Shown: positions 1-6,690, numbered from the stretch's first letter. The stretch is 7,113 nt of DNA from Arcobacter sp. (GCA_030635995.1 DAOVXU010000083.1:1-7113); one strand, 5' to 3'. Numbers and translations are program-made. The notes: generated by a model from the sequence alone, not told the origin.

Positions 1-972
1 CTTATTTATGGGAATATAATGAAGTTGAATACCTATATTTTTTTTTCTTAACTTATTAAATAAATCTATTTTATTAATATTTAATTTTGTAAAGTCAACT
101 TGTACTACATATAAATGATACGAAGACTTTCCATCATATAGATATAATGGTTTTACTATTGTATTTATAAAAGCTTTATCATACACTTTTACAAGCTCAA
201 TTCTTCTATCTATAAAATCTGGTAATTTTTTAAGTTGTGAAATTCCCAATGCACATTGAATATCAGTAATACGATAATTAAATCCTAAATCTTGCATCTC
301 ATATTCCCAAGGTTTCATGTCAGGAGTTTTTACCATACCATGACCACGAAGCATTAAAAGTTTTTCATATATCTCTTTACTATTAGTAGTAATTGCTCCA
401 CCTTCAGCAGTTGTAAGGTGTTTAACCGGATGAAATGAAAATATACTTATATCACTATTAGTACAACTACCAGATTTAATACCATCAGAAACAGCACCTA
501 TTGCATGAGCATTATCTTCTAGTATTTTAATATTATAAGTATCTCTAAGATATTTTAATTTTTCTTGATTTATCATATTTCCACTAAATGCAACAGCATA
601 TATAGCCTTTATAGAAGAGTCTTTTTTAAGTTCATCTTCACATAAATCTAAATCAATATTTCCATCTTCTTGTATATCTACAAAAACTGGCTTTGCTTGT
701 ACATAAAGTATAGAGTTTGAAGTAGCTAAAAATGAATTTGGTGTAGTTAGTACCTTATCATCTTTATTTAATAATACAAGTGAAGCTAAATGTAAAGCAG
801 CAGTTCCATTTGCTACAGCTAGTACATATTTTACATCACAATACTTAGATAAGGCATCTTCAAATTCTTTAACTTTTGGTCCAGTAGTAAGATAAGAAGA
901 GTTTAAAGTTTTTACTACAGTATCAACATCTTCTTTGGAAATATTTTGCTTACCATATGGAATAAAATTCAT
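1..972 (-). CDS. pseC: PseC, UDP-4-amino-4,6-dideoxy-N-acetyl-beta-L-altrosamine transaminase (C-terminus cut by window edge)
   Basis: PLP-dependent sugar aminotransferase of the DegT/DnrJ/EryC1 family. In the cytoplasm it aminates C4 of the 4-keto sugar made by PseB, the second step of CMP-pseudaminic acid synthesis. The frame is open from the ATG at 972 to base 1, giving 324 residues. Family members have roughly 375-390, so about 50-60 C-terminal residues lie outside the window. Visible marks are the N-terminal IPYGKQNI, the turn NGTAALHLAS, LEDNAHAIGA with Asp153 expected to contact the PLP ring nitrogen, and FSFHPVKHLTTAEGGA with Lys184 as the Schiff-base lysine. LGFNYRITDIQCALG follows, and GIQLHYIPI lies near the edge. 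The common EDAxHA motif reads EDNAHA here. The start lies 1 nt after the pseB stop (TAATATG); only a weak GAGA precedes it, so coupling to pseB is likely. A legionaminic or other sugar aminotransferase is possible but less likely beside a PseB. Confidence 0.92.
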   Translation of the reverse strand, partial: MNFIPYGKQNISKEDVDTVVKTLNSSYLTTGPKVKEFEDALSKYCDVKYVLAVANGTAALHLASLVLLNKDDKVLTTPNSFLATSNSILYVQAKPVFVDIQEDGNIDLDLCEDELKKDSSIKAIYAVAFSGNMINQEKLKYLRDTYNIKILEDNAHAIGAVSDGIKSGSCTNSDISIFSFHPVKHLTTAEGGAITTNSKEIYEKLLMLRGHGMVKTPDMKPWEYEMQDLGFNYRITDIQCALGISQLKKLPDFIDRRIELVKVYDKAFINTIVKPLYLYDGKSSYHLYVVQVDFTKLNINKIDLFNKLRKKNIGIQLHYIPINK

Positions 973-973
973 A

Positions 974-1960
974 TTAAGAGTTCTCTACCATCTCTAAAAA
1001 ATCATCATTTGTATACCATTGAGTATTATTAAGTGAGTTATATTCAAATCCCATTCCTATATCAATACCCTTTTGCCCCAATGCATTTGAATTATAATTT
1101 ACTATATGAGCAAATTGAATTGTTGGTTTAATTACGTAATATGTATCAAATTCAACTACACTATCATCAGCTGTTATCATAACCTCATGTAGTTTTTCAC
1201 CAGGTCTAATTCCAATTATTTTATGTGGTAACTTTGGAGCTAATGAAGTAGCTAAATCAATCATCTTTAAAGATGGTATTTTTGGAATAAATATTTCACC
1301 ACCATGCATTCTTTCAAAATTATCAAGTACAAAATTAACACCATCTTCTAGTGTAATTAAGAATCTAGTCATATCTACATCTGTAATTGGAAGTTCAATA
1401 GCACCATCATCAATAAGTTTTTTAAAGAATGGTACAACTGAACCACGACTTCCTACAACATTTCCATATCTTACAACTGCAAATCTAGTTTTTCTACCAC
1501 CTACAACATTATTCGCAGCTACAAATAATTTATCAGATACTAGCTTTGTAGCACCATATAAATTTATAGGACCTGATGCTTTATCTGTTGAAAGGGCAAT
1601 TACTTTATCTACTTCATTTTTAATTGCAGCATTGATTACATTTTGAGCACCATCAATATTTGTTTTTATACATTCCATTGGATTATATTCGGCAATAGGT
1701 ACATGTTTTAAAGCAGCTGCATGAATAACGATATCAACACCATCCATAGCTTCAACTAGTCTATTTTCATCTCTAACATCACCAATAAAGTATCTCATGC
1801 ATTTATCTGTAAAATATTGTGCCATCTCATATTGTTTTAATTCATCTCTACTAAAAATAATTATTTTATTTGGTTTATATTTTGATAAGATTATCTCTGT
1901 ATATTTTTTACCGAAACTTCCTGTTCCACCCGTAATTAGTATATTTTTATTATTGAACAT
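974..1960 (-). CDS. pseB: PseB, UDP-N-acetylglucosamine 4,6-dehydratase (inverting)
   Basis: Short-chain dehydrogenase/reductase of the FlaA1/PseB type. It converts UDP-GlcNAc to UDP-2-acetamido-2,6-dideoxy-beta-L-arabino-hexos-4-ulose, the committed first step of pseudaminic acid synthesis in the cytoplasm. The 328-residue length is typical of PseB. The Rossmann nucleotide-binding motif TGGTGSFG lies at residues 10-17, and HAAALKHVP at 80-88. The catalytic set is Thr125-Asp126-Lys127 in LSTDK and Tyr135-xxx-Lys139 in LYGATK, the arrangement known from FlaA1. Downstream are the family blocks VVRYGNVVGSRGSVVPFF, ERMHGGEIFIPKIPS and IGIRPGEKLHEVMI. The ATG start has AAGGA 7 nt upstream and lies 10 nt after the cytidylyltransferase stop. 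pseC follows after 1 nt. Related inverting dehydratases such as CapE/WbjB share the fold, but the adjacent PseC-type aminotransferase makes PseB the best call. Confidence 0.95.
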   Translation of the reverse strand: MFNNKNILITGGTGSFGKKYTEIILSKYKPNKIIIFSRDELKQYEMAQYFTDKCMRYFIGDVRDENRLVEAMDGVDIVIHAAALKHVPIAEYNPMECIKTNIDGAQNVINAAIKNEVDKVIALSTDKASGPINLYGATKLVSDKLFVAANNVVGGRKTRFAVVRYGNVVGSRGSVVPFFKKLIDDGAIELPITDVDMTRFLITLEDGVNFVLDNFERMHGGEIFIPKIPSLKMIDLATSLAPKLPHKIIGIRPGEKLHEVMITADDSVVEFDTYYVIKPTIQFAHIVNYNSNALGQKGIDIGMGFEYNSLNNTQWYTNDDFLEMVENS

Positions 1961-1967
1961 TATCTAT

Positions 1968-1972
1968 TCCTT
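1968..1972 (-). promoter_or_regulatory. Ribosome binding site of pseB overlapping the upstream stop codon
   Basis: AAGGA on the minus strand lies 7 nt before the pseB ATG. Its first two bases are the last two of the TAA stop (1973-1971) of the upstream cytidylyltransferase gene. A ribosome terminating there would sit on the pseB initiation region, which suggests coupled translation. Confidence 0.7.
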
Positions 1973-2432
1973 ATTCAAAATCATTTTTCAATCTCTGTAA
2001 TATCTCAAAAGCTTTATTTATATCATCAATATTTATATCAGATATTTTATTTAGTGCTTTTTTTAAATCTGTAGTAGAGATCCCTTCAGTTCTAGGTAAA
2101 TATACAACTTCACAATACTCTTTAAGTTCATCAAATTTACCTTTCCAATCATGACCCATAGAGAATATATCTACATTATATTTTTTTATATCTGTTACTT
2201 TTTGTTCCCAATTATTTTCAGGTATTACCATATCAACATACTTTATAGCTTCTACGATGGAAGCTCTCTGTTCATAAGGTATAATTGTTTTTTTACCTTT
2301 AAGTAAGTTAAATTCATCTGATGAAACTGCAACTATTAACTTATCCCCAAGCTTACTTAATCTTTCAAGTAATTTCAAATGTCCAATATGAAACATATCA
2401 AACGTACCATATGTTAAAATTATCTTACTCAC
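1971..2432 (-). CDS. tagD: TagD-type glycerol-3-phosphate cytidylyltransferase
   Basis: Nucleotidyltransferase expected to make CDP-glycerol from CTP and sn-glycerol 3-phosphate in the cytoplasm. It has the two signatures of the TagD/TarD family: YGTFDxxHxGH at residues 8-18 (HIGH at 15-18, the nucleotide-binding/catalytic motif) and RTEGISTT at 114-121. Between them SSDEFNLLKGKK (37-48), PENNWEQK (71-78), GHDWKGKF (93-100) and CEVVYLP (107-113) match Bacillus TagD closely, as I remember that sequence. The first ~127 residues cover the whole TagD length (about 129 aa); a further ~25 acidic, probably helical residues form a C-terminal extension. The start is GTG, overlapping the TGA stop of the upstream gene as GTGA and preceded by AAAAGG. 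CDP-glycerol is best known as a teichoic acid precursor, so its presence in a Gram-negative LOS-type operon is notable. No CDP-glycerol glycerophosphotransferase (TagB/TagF) lies in the window. Another phosphorylated substrate cannot be excluded, but RTEGISTT argues for glycerol-3-phosphate. Confidence 0.9.
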   Translation of the reverse strand: MSKIILTYGTFDMFHIGHLKLLERLSKLGDKLIVAVSSDEFNLLKGKKTIIPYEQRASIVEAIKYVDMVIPENNWEQKVTDIKKYNVDIFSMGHDWKGKFDELKEYCEVVYLPRTEGISTTDLKKALNKISDINIDDINKAFEILQRLKNDFE

Positions 2433-4255
2433 TTTAAAAACCTTTTATTTTCATTCATTATATCTAAGACTTTTTTACTATCTACTTTGATACCCTTTAA
2501 TTTATTATATGTTTTTGTATCTCTTATTTCATTTTTAAACATTTTATTTGGTAAATTTGAAAATATATATGTTTTATCATTTGTTATAATTGCATTATTA
2601 TTCCAATTTGAACTAAATACAAAATCCCTTTTAAAATCATTATCAAATAAGTTAAATCCATTACTATAATCTTTTGATTCATTTTTAACACCTATTAAAG
2701 ATAAAATAGTTGGTACTATATCATTATGACTTGTTAATATATTGGAATTAATTTTAAAATCAAAACCTTTAGGCAATTTAATAATCAATGGTGAATTTGT
2801 TTGTGCTTTAGAAAATGATGAGTTATGTCCAAAAAAACCATACTCATAAAATTCTTGTCCATGGTCTGATGTAAAAATTATCATTGTATTATCATATAAG
2901 TTTTTATCTTTTAATTTTTTAATAATATCTCCAAATAATTTGTCATTATAGTGTACTGCATTTTTATATCTTGCTTTTGCACTTTTTATCTCTGTACTCC
3001 CTTTTGTTGCCGTTATATAATTTATATTTTCTTTTTTTACATTAAATATATTATGAGTTTTCGGAAAAGAATATCCATGTGGTGCATCAAAAAATACAAA
3101 TGTAAAAAATGGATTCTCTTTAGAATAACTATCTATACGATTTAGTGTATAGAAAGTATTTTGTTGATCTTTCTCCCATGGTTTTCCACTAAAAGTATCC
3201 TTTATACTATCTTGAACATTAACATAACATGTTCTTCTAAATTCTGGCCAATTTGTGCTTGTTGAGGATACAATATCTATATTATAATTTAATTGTTTTA
3301 GTACATCAAAAACTACAGGACCCTTATTTGCATTTAAAAAAGAAAACCAATATGTAGAGTTAATACCATATATCATTGAAAATATTCCAAATCGTGTAGC
3401 ATTTCCACCACTATGATGATTATTAAATATTATGGATTCTTTTTTAAACTCTTCTACATTCGGAGCTGTTTTATTATTTAAAATTGAATTTCTAAGGGCA
3501 TCACTCATAACTATCAAAATATTAAATTTATTTATATCTTTTTTAAATTCTATTTTTTTTAATGGATAATTTAAATCTGTTTTAGTACTTACTGTATTTT
3601 TTAATTCTATCTCAGGCTTATAGTCAAAATATTTTGCAGCAACTCTAGAAAATGTTAAAGGTTGATATAAAGGTATAACTTTAAATTTAGAAACCATTTC
3701 ATATTTTCCAAATAAAGAACTTAAACCATATGTAAACTTTTCTATTAAAACTATTAAAATAAGTGGCATAATAATTATTGTGTTTAACTTTTTATTCAAA
3801 AATTCTTTTTTTGCAAAAGTATTAGTATATAACTTCTTAATTAAATAGATCTCAAAATATAATAATAGTCCAAAAATAATTGCCAACACCAATAAAGGGA
3901 AAAAACCTATCTCAATTGAATTCATAGCATCTGGAGACATAAGTATATTTAAAACCATTGCATTTATATGAAACTTATATAATCTAAAAATTAAAAAATC
4001 TAAAACCAATCCTATATTTACTATTGCAAATAATACAGCAGAAAAATATATAATAAATCTTTCAAAAAAAGTAAAGATAAAAAGTAAAATATATAATAAT
4101 AAATATAATATAGTTGCACTAGATATTGATGCCATAACTAATACTACAAATTCTACAAATGTGTATTGAACATTATTTGTTAAAAAAAGTAAAAATAAAC
4201 AAATAGTTAAAAACAAATTTGTTTTAAAAAAAAGTGAAAATTCTATTCTTTTCAA
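2429..4255 (-). CDS. YejM/PbgA-like inner-membrane protein of the sulfatase/alkaline phosphatase superfamily
   Basis: 608-residue polytopic membrane protein with a large periplasmic sulfatase-fold domain. About five hydrophobic helices lie at residues 9-27, 38-62, 66-89, 116-137 and 157-176. The segment FRLYKFHINAMVLNIL (90-105) resembles the DUF3413 membrane domain of YejM. The periplasmic domain starts near 243: IVMSDALRNS (Asp252, probable metal ligand), GGNATRFGIFSMIYG with Thr287 at the nucleophile position, WPEFRR (336-341), FDAPHGYSFP (His393), FTSDHGQEFYEYGFFGHNSS (Asp464, His465, His477) and SHNDIVPTILSL (His510, Asp512). The NATRFG and WPEF blocks are YejM hallmarks. In enterobacteria YejM/PbgA/LapC senses LPS and controls LpxC; whether it is also an enzyme is debated. 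Here the candidate metal and nucleophile residues all appear present, so a phosphatase or phosphotransferase role on LOS or phospholipid is plausible but unproven. The TTG start overlaps the previous stop as TTGA and has a good ribosome binding site. Confidence 0.85.
   Translation of the reverse strand: MKRIEFSLFFKTNLFLTICLFLLFLTNNVQYTFVEFVVLVMASISSATILYLLLYILLFIFTFFERFIIYFSAVLFAIVNIGLVLDFLIFRLYKFHINAMVLNILMSPDAMNSIEIGFFPLLVLAIIFGLLLYFEIYLIKKLYTNTFAKKEFLNKKLNTIIIMPLILIVLIEKFTYGLSSLFGKYEMVSKFKVIPLYQPLTFSRVAAKYFDYKPEIELKNTVSTKTDLNYPLKKIEFKKDINKFNILIVMSDALRNSILNNKTAPNVEEFKKESIIFNNHHSGGNATRFGIFSMIYGINSTYWFSFLNANKGPVVFDVLKQLNYNIDIVSSTSTNWPEFRRTCYVNVQDSIKDTFSGKPWEKDQQNTFYTLNRIDSYSKENPFFTFVFFDAPHGYSFPKTHNIFNVKKENINYITATKGSTEIKSAKARYKNAVHYNDKLFGDIIKKLKDKNLYDNTMIIFTSDHGQEFYEYGFFGHNSSFSKAQTNSPLIIKLPKGFDFKINSNILTSHNDIVPTILSLIGVKNESKDYSNGFNLFDNDFKRDFVFSSNWNNNAIITNDKTYIFSNLPNKMFKNEIRDTKTYNKLKGIKVDSKKVLDIMNENKRFLK
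2441..2446 (-). promoter_or_regulatory. Ribosome binding site supporting the GTG start of the cytidylyltransferase
   Basis: AAAAGG on the minus strand ends 8 nt before the GTG at 2432-2430. It lies inside the last codons of the upstream YejM-like gene. It supports the GTG start, which begins the family-typical MSKIILTYGTFD N-terminus. Confidence 0.65.
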
Positions 4256-6078
4256 AAATTATCCTTATGTAAATTATTATTATATATAGCATATGAACCA
4301 TAAATATACATTAAACCCTCTTCAATAATTGTTTTATTGTAGTCTAATTTTTTATAGTTAAAATCATACACTTTTGGTTTAGCCCCACTAAAATATAAAG
4401 CAAAACTATTATCTTTTAAATAAGCATAACCTCTTCTGTGTACAATAAGTGCTGATGATTTTTTAGATTTAGTTAAATTTGTTCCCATTGTCGGAACTAT
4501 AGCATCTATTCCAGCTAAATCCAATAATGTAGGTGCTATATCTATTTGATGTGTGATATTAGTTATATGCCTTGGTTTTAAATCACTTGTGATAAATAAT
4601 GCAGGAATTTTAAATTCATTTACTGGAATTCTTTGATCTCCAAACATATGAGCATTATGGTCTGCTACTATACATAGTAAACCATCATTAAAATAATTTT
4701 TAATTTTTAATTTTTCATAAAATTTATTTAAAGCAAAATCTGCATATTTTACTGAATTTGCAAATGAGCTTTTTGGTTCTGTTTTATATAAATCTATTTT
4801 ATTATCAGGATAATCAAAAGGCTTATGTGATGATAAAGTAAATAAAACTAAAAATAATGGCTCATCACTATTTTCTAATATTTCATTTGCCTTTTTATAT
4901 AACTCCTCATCACATACACCCCATGTATATCTTTTTATTGATGAGTCAAAATCATATTTATCTATAACTTTATCAAAGCCATTACTAATAGCGAAACCTT
5001 TCATATTGTCAAACTTACTATCTCCACCGTATAAAAATATAGTTTTATATCCATTTTTTTTCATAGTTCTAGCTATTGTCCAAAAATCTTTTTGTGACTT
5101 AGGAAGTTTAAGGTAAGTATTTCCATATATTGGAAAAATAGATGATAAAATTGCTTCAAACCCTCTATTTGAACGATTTGAAGAGGAGTACATATTTGAC
5201 ATAAACAGTCCATCTTTTGCCATCTTATCAAAATATGGAGTTGTAAGAGTTCCACCTAAACTTCCTACATAAGATGTTCCAAAACTTTCCATTATAACTA
5301 ATGTAATATTATTTTTCTTTTTATATGTTGATAGTTGTTTATTTAATAAGTTATTATTATCTACATAGTTTTTCTGTTTTAACTCTTTTATTTTTAAAAT
5401 TAAATTCTTATCTTTTTTCCCAAAATATGGCATTTTATCTTTTGACTTTAAATACAATGCATATAGTAAGGAAAAAGTTGTATTATTAACTATATCATTT
5501 TTTAATGTTGAATTACTATAACTATAAAAACTCTGATTTGGAGTAGAGGAGTCAACTGAAGATCTTAGTCCTAAAAATAAAATAATAATAATTAACGGAA
5601 ATAGCATAAGTTTTTTCATTATCTTATAAGAAACTAGTTTATTTTTACTATATATATAAAACTTATATGTAATATATATTAAAAATGGAATTATAAAAAA
5701 CAATTCTATTTGGTAAGATTTCCATATTAAATCAAATACAGCTTTAGGGTATTCTAAATATTCTATAAATAGATAATTTAGTCGTGTATTAAACTCTTCA
5801 AAAAATAGATAGTTTGCAATTTCTAAATAAACTATTATAAAAAGAAAAAAAGTCAACAATAATCTTGTGATAAATATTAAATTAAAGGTATATGCAATAA
5901 TTGGTAAGATTAATAATGCAGATATAACTATTATATCCATTCTTAAAGAATATATAAAAAACAATATATCAATTTGTATACTATTATCAATAACTAAAAT
6001 AAATCTTGATATAAAAAATACACTAAGTAGTAATAAAATATATTTTAAAAAGAATTGATAGTTATTTAATAATTTCAC
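4252..6078 (-). CDS. LTA synthase (LtaS)-family membrane sulfatase/phosphoglycerol transferase-like protein
   Basis: 608-residue inner-membrane enzyme. About five hydrophobic helices lie near residues 12-30, 48-66, 72-92, 125-142 and 156-172, with the SLRMD block (44-48) common in Gram-negative LtaS-like proteins. An extracytoplasmic sulfatase-fold domain starts near 257. Motifs are ITLVIMESFGTSYVG (Glu264, metal ligand), SSNRSNRGFEAIL (Ser303 at the nucleophile position, normally Thr), YGGDSKFDNMKGF (349-361), WGVCDEELY (386-394), FTLSSHKPF (His418), VADHNAHMFGD (Asp473, His474) and HQIDIAPTLLDLAGI (510-524). LtaS and OpgB transfer sn-1-phosphoglycerol from phosphatidylglycerol to a polymer or glycan; here the acceptor is unknown, and LOS core or a periplasmic glycan are candidates by context. 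The start is GTG directly after an in-frame TAA, with only a weak GGGT upstream, so initiation may depend on coupling to the phosphatase gene 15 nt before it. A phosphoethanolamine transferase of the EptA/EptC type is less likely because the ESFG and RGFEA pattern is that of LtaS. Confidence 0.88.
   Translation of the reverse strand: MKLLNNYQFFLKYILLLLSVFFISRFILVIDNSIQIDILFFIYSLRMDIIVISALLILPIIAYTFNLIFITRLLLTFFLFIIVYLEIANYLFFEEFNTRLNYLFIEYLEYPKAVFDLIWKSYQIELFFIIPFLIYITYKFYIYSKNKLVSYKIMKKLMLFPLIIIILFLGLRSSVDSSTPNQSFYSYSNSTLKNDIVNNTTFSLLYALYLKSKDKMPYFGKKDKNLILKIKELKQKNYVDNNNLLNKQLSTYKKKNNITLVIMESFGTSYVGSLGGTLTTPYFDKMAKDGLFMSNMYSSSNRSNRGFEAILSSIFPIYGNTYLKLPKSQKDFWTIARTMKKNGYKTIFLYGGDSKFDNMKGFAISNGFDKVIDKYDFDSSIKRYTWGVCDEELYKKANEILENSDEPLFLVLFTLSSHKPFDYPDNKIDLYKTEPKSSFANSVKYADFALNKFYEKLKIKNYFNDGLLCIVADHNAHMFGDQRIPVNEFKIPALFITSDLKPRHITNITHQIDIAPTLLDLAGIDAIVPTMGTNLTKSKKSSALIVHRRGYAYLKDNSFALYFSGAKPKVYDFNYKKLDYNKTIIEEGLMYIYGSYAIYNNNLHKDNF
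4262..4266 (-). promoter_or_regulatory. Ribosome binding site deciding the TTG start of the YejM-like gene
   Basis: AAGGA on the minus strand lies 6 nt before TTG (4255-4253), within the Lys-Asp codons that end the LtaS-like gene. The frame has a TAA (4261-4259) two codons before the TTG. The next in-frame ATG is residue 41, which would remove the first membrane helix, so TTG is the only sensible start. Confidence 0.75.
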
Positions 6079-6093
6079 TTAAATACCCATTTA

Positions 6094-6690
6094 TTAAAAT
6101 TTATATTTAAGACCAACAACAACTTTATCATCATCAAAATATAACATCATAGGTGTTTTTCTATTATGTGCCCAATATCCACTAGCATATCCAACTAATG
6201 CACCAGCAATAACATCACTTTGCCAATGTGCTTGATCCTTTACTCTACCTATCATTTGATGAATAGGTAAAAGCCAAAGTACTTGAACCCAAGGTTTATC
6301 ATCTTTATATTCTAAAATATATGGTGTAACCATAGCTGTCATACCAGAAACATGTCCACTAACAAAGCTTTGCCCACCTTCTCCCCATTCTGTTGGACCT
6401 TCTGACTCTCTTGGTCTATTTCTTTGTGTGGTATCTTTTAATGCCCCTGTAATAATTTGAGACATAACTGCAGCATCAATACTTTGCCAAGATGTTCTAC
6501 CAAGTCTACTTTCAGTACCTTCATAAACAGTCATACCAATCACACCAACAAATACATACTTTGGCATATCATAGTGTTCACCTATCCAACCACCCTCTTC
6601 TTTTGAAACTTTTTTATCTAAATCCCATCCACTTAATGAGGTTAAAGTAAGTATTACTAAAACTCTAATATATAATTTTAATTTATCCAT
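6094..6690 (-). CDS. Exported PAP2-family (type 2 phosphatidic acid phosphatase) phosphatase
   Basis: 198-residue protein with all three PAP2/acid phosphatase motifs: Kx6RP as Lys85 to Arg92-Pro93, SGH at 111-113 (His113), and Rx5Hx3D as Arg149, His155 (nucleophile position) and Asp159. The first ~21 residues (DKLKLYIRVLVILTLTSLSG) look like a Sec signal peptide with no lipobox cysteine. The remainder lacks the strong membrane helices of PgpB or LpxE, so it is probably periplasmic or peripheral. Family members remove phosphate from phosphatidic acid, phosphatidylglycerol phosphate, undecaprenyl pyrophosphate or lipid A; the substrate cannot be read from sequence. Its place between waaC and an LtaS-like gene points to envelope lipid or carrier-lipid chemistry. 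The last ~20 residues alternate hydrophobic and polar residues and end in Phe, like a beta-hairpin. The ATG has AAAGAG 5 nt upstream and overlaps the waaC end by 8 nt; the gene ends with tandem TAA TAA. Confidence 0.88.
   Translation of the reverse strand: MDKLKLYIRVLVILTLTSLSGWDLDKKVSKEEGGWIGEHYDMPKYVFVGVIGMTVYEGTESRLGRTSWQSIDAAVMSQIITGALKDTTQRNRPRESEGPTEWGEGGQSFVSGHVSGMTAMVTPYILEYKDDKPWVQVLWLLPIHQMIGRVKDQAHWQSDVIAGALVGYASGYWAHNRKTPMMLYFDDDKVVVGLKYKF

Noticed and set aside
2951..3145. Open frames on the plus strand at 1797-2000, 2487-2669, 2951-3145 and 5867-6058.
   Set aside because: All lie opposite well-supported genes, have low-complexity Phe/Ile/Tyr/Lys-rich translations typical of antisense AT-rich sequence, and show no family motifs.
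4210..4225. Perfect 16-bp palindrome (AAAACAAATTTGTTTT) near the start of the YejM-like gene, followed by T bases on the minus strand.
   Set aside because: It is made almost only of A/T pairs, has no loop, and lies in codons for a membrane helix about 30 nt into a gene. A terminator or operator there is implausible and chance is likely in such AT-rich sequence.
5073..5255. Minus-strand open frame inside the LtaS-like gene.
   Set aside because: It is an out-of-frame shadow covering the conserved nucleophile region of the real gene and has no motifs of its own.
2429..6078. Both sulfatase-fold proteins are exactly 608 residues long, suggesting tandem duplication.
   Set aside because: Their N-terminal helices and active-site motifs belong to different subfamilies, and I see no extended similarity between them. 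Equal length appears coincidental.
2429..6078. Assignment of the two membrane enzymes as phosphoethanolamine transferases (EptA/EptC type), common in LOS loci.
   Set aside because: The motifs seen (MESFG, NRGFEA, GGDSKFDNM in one; GGNATRFG, WPEFRR in the other) are those of LtaS-like and YejM-like proteins, not of the Ept family.
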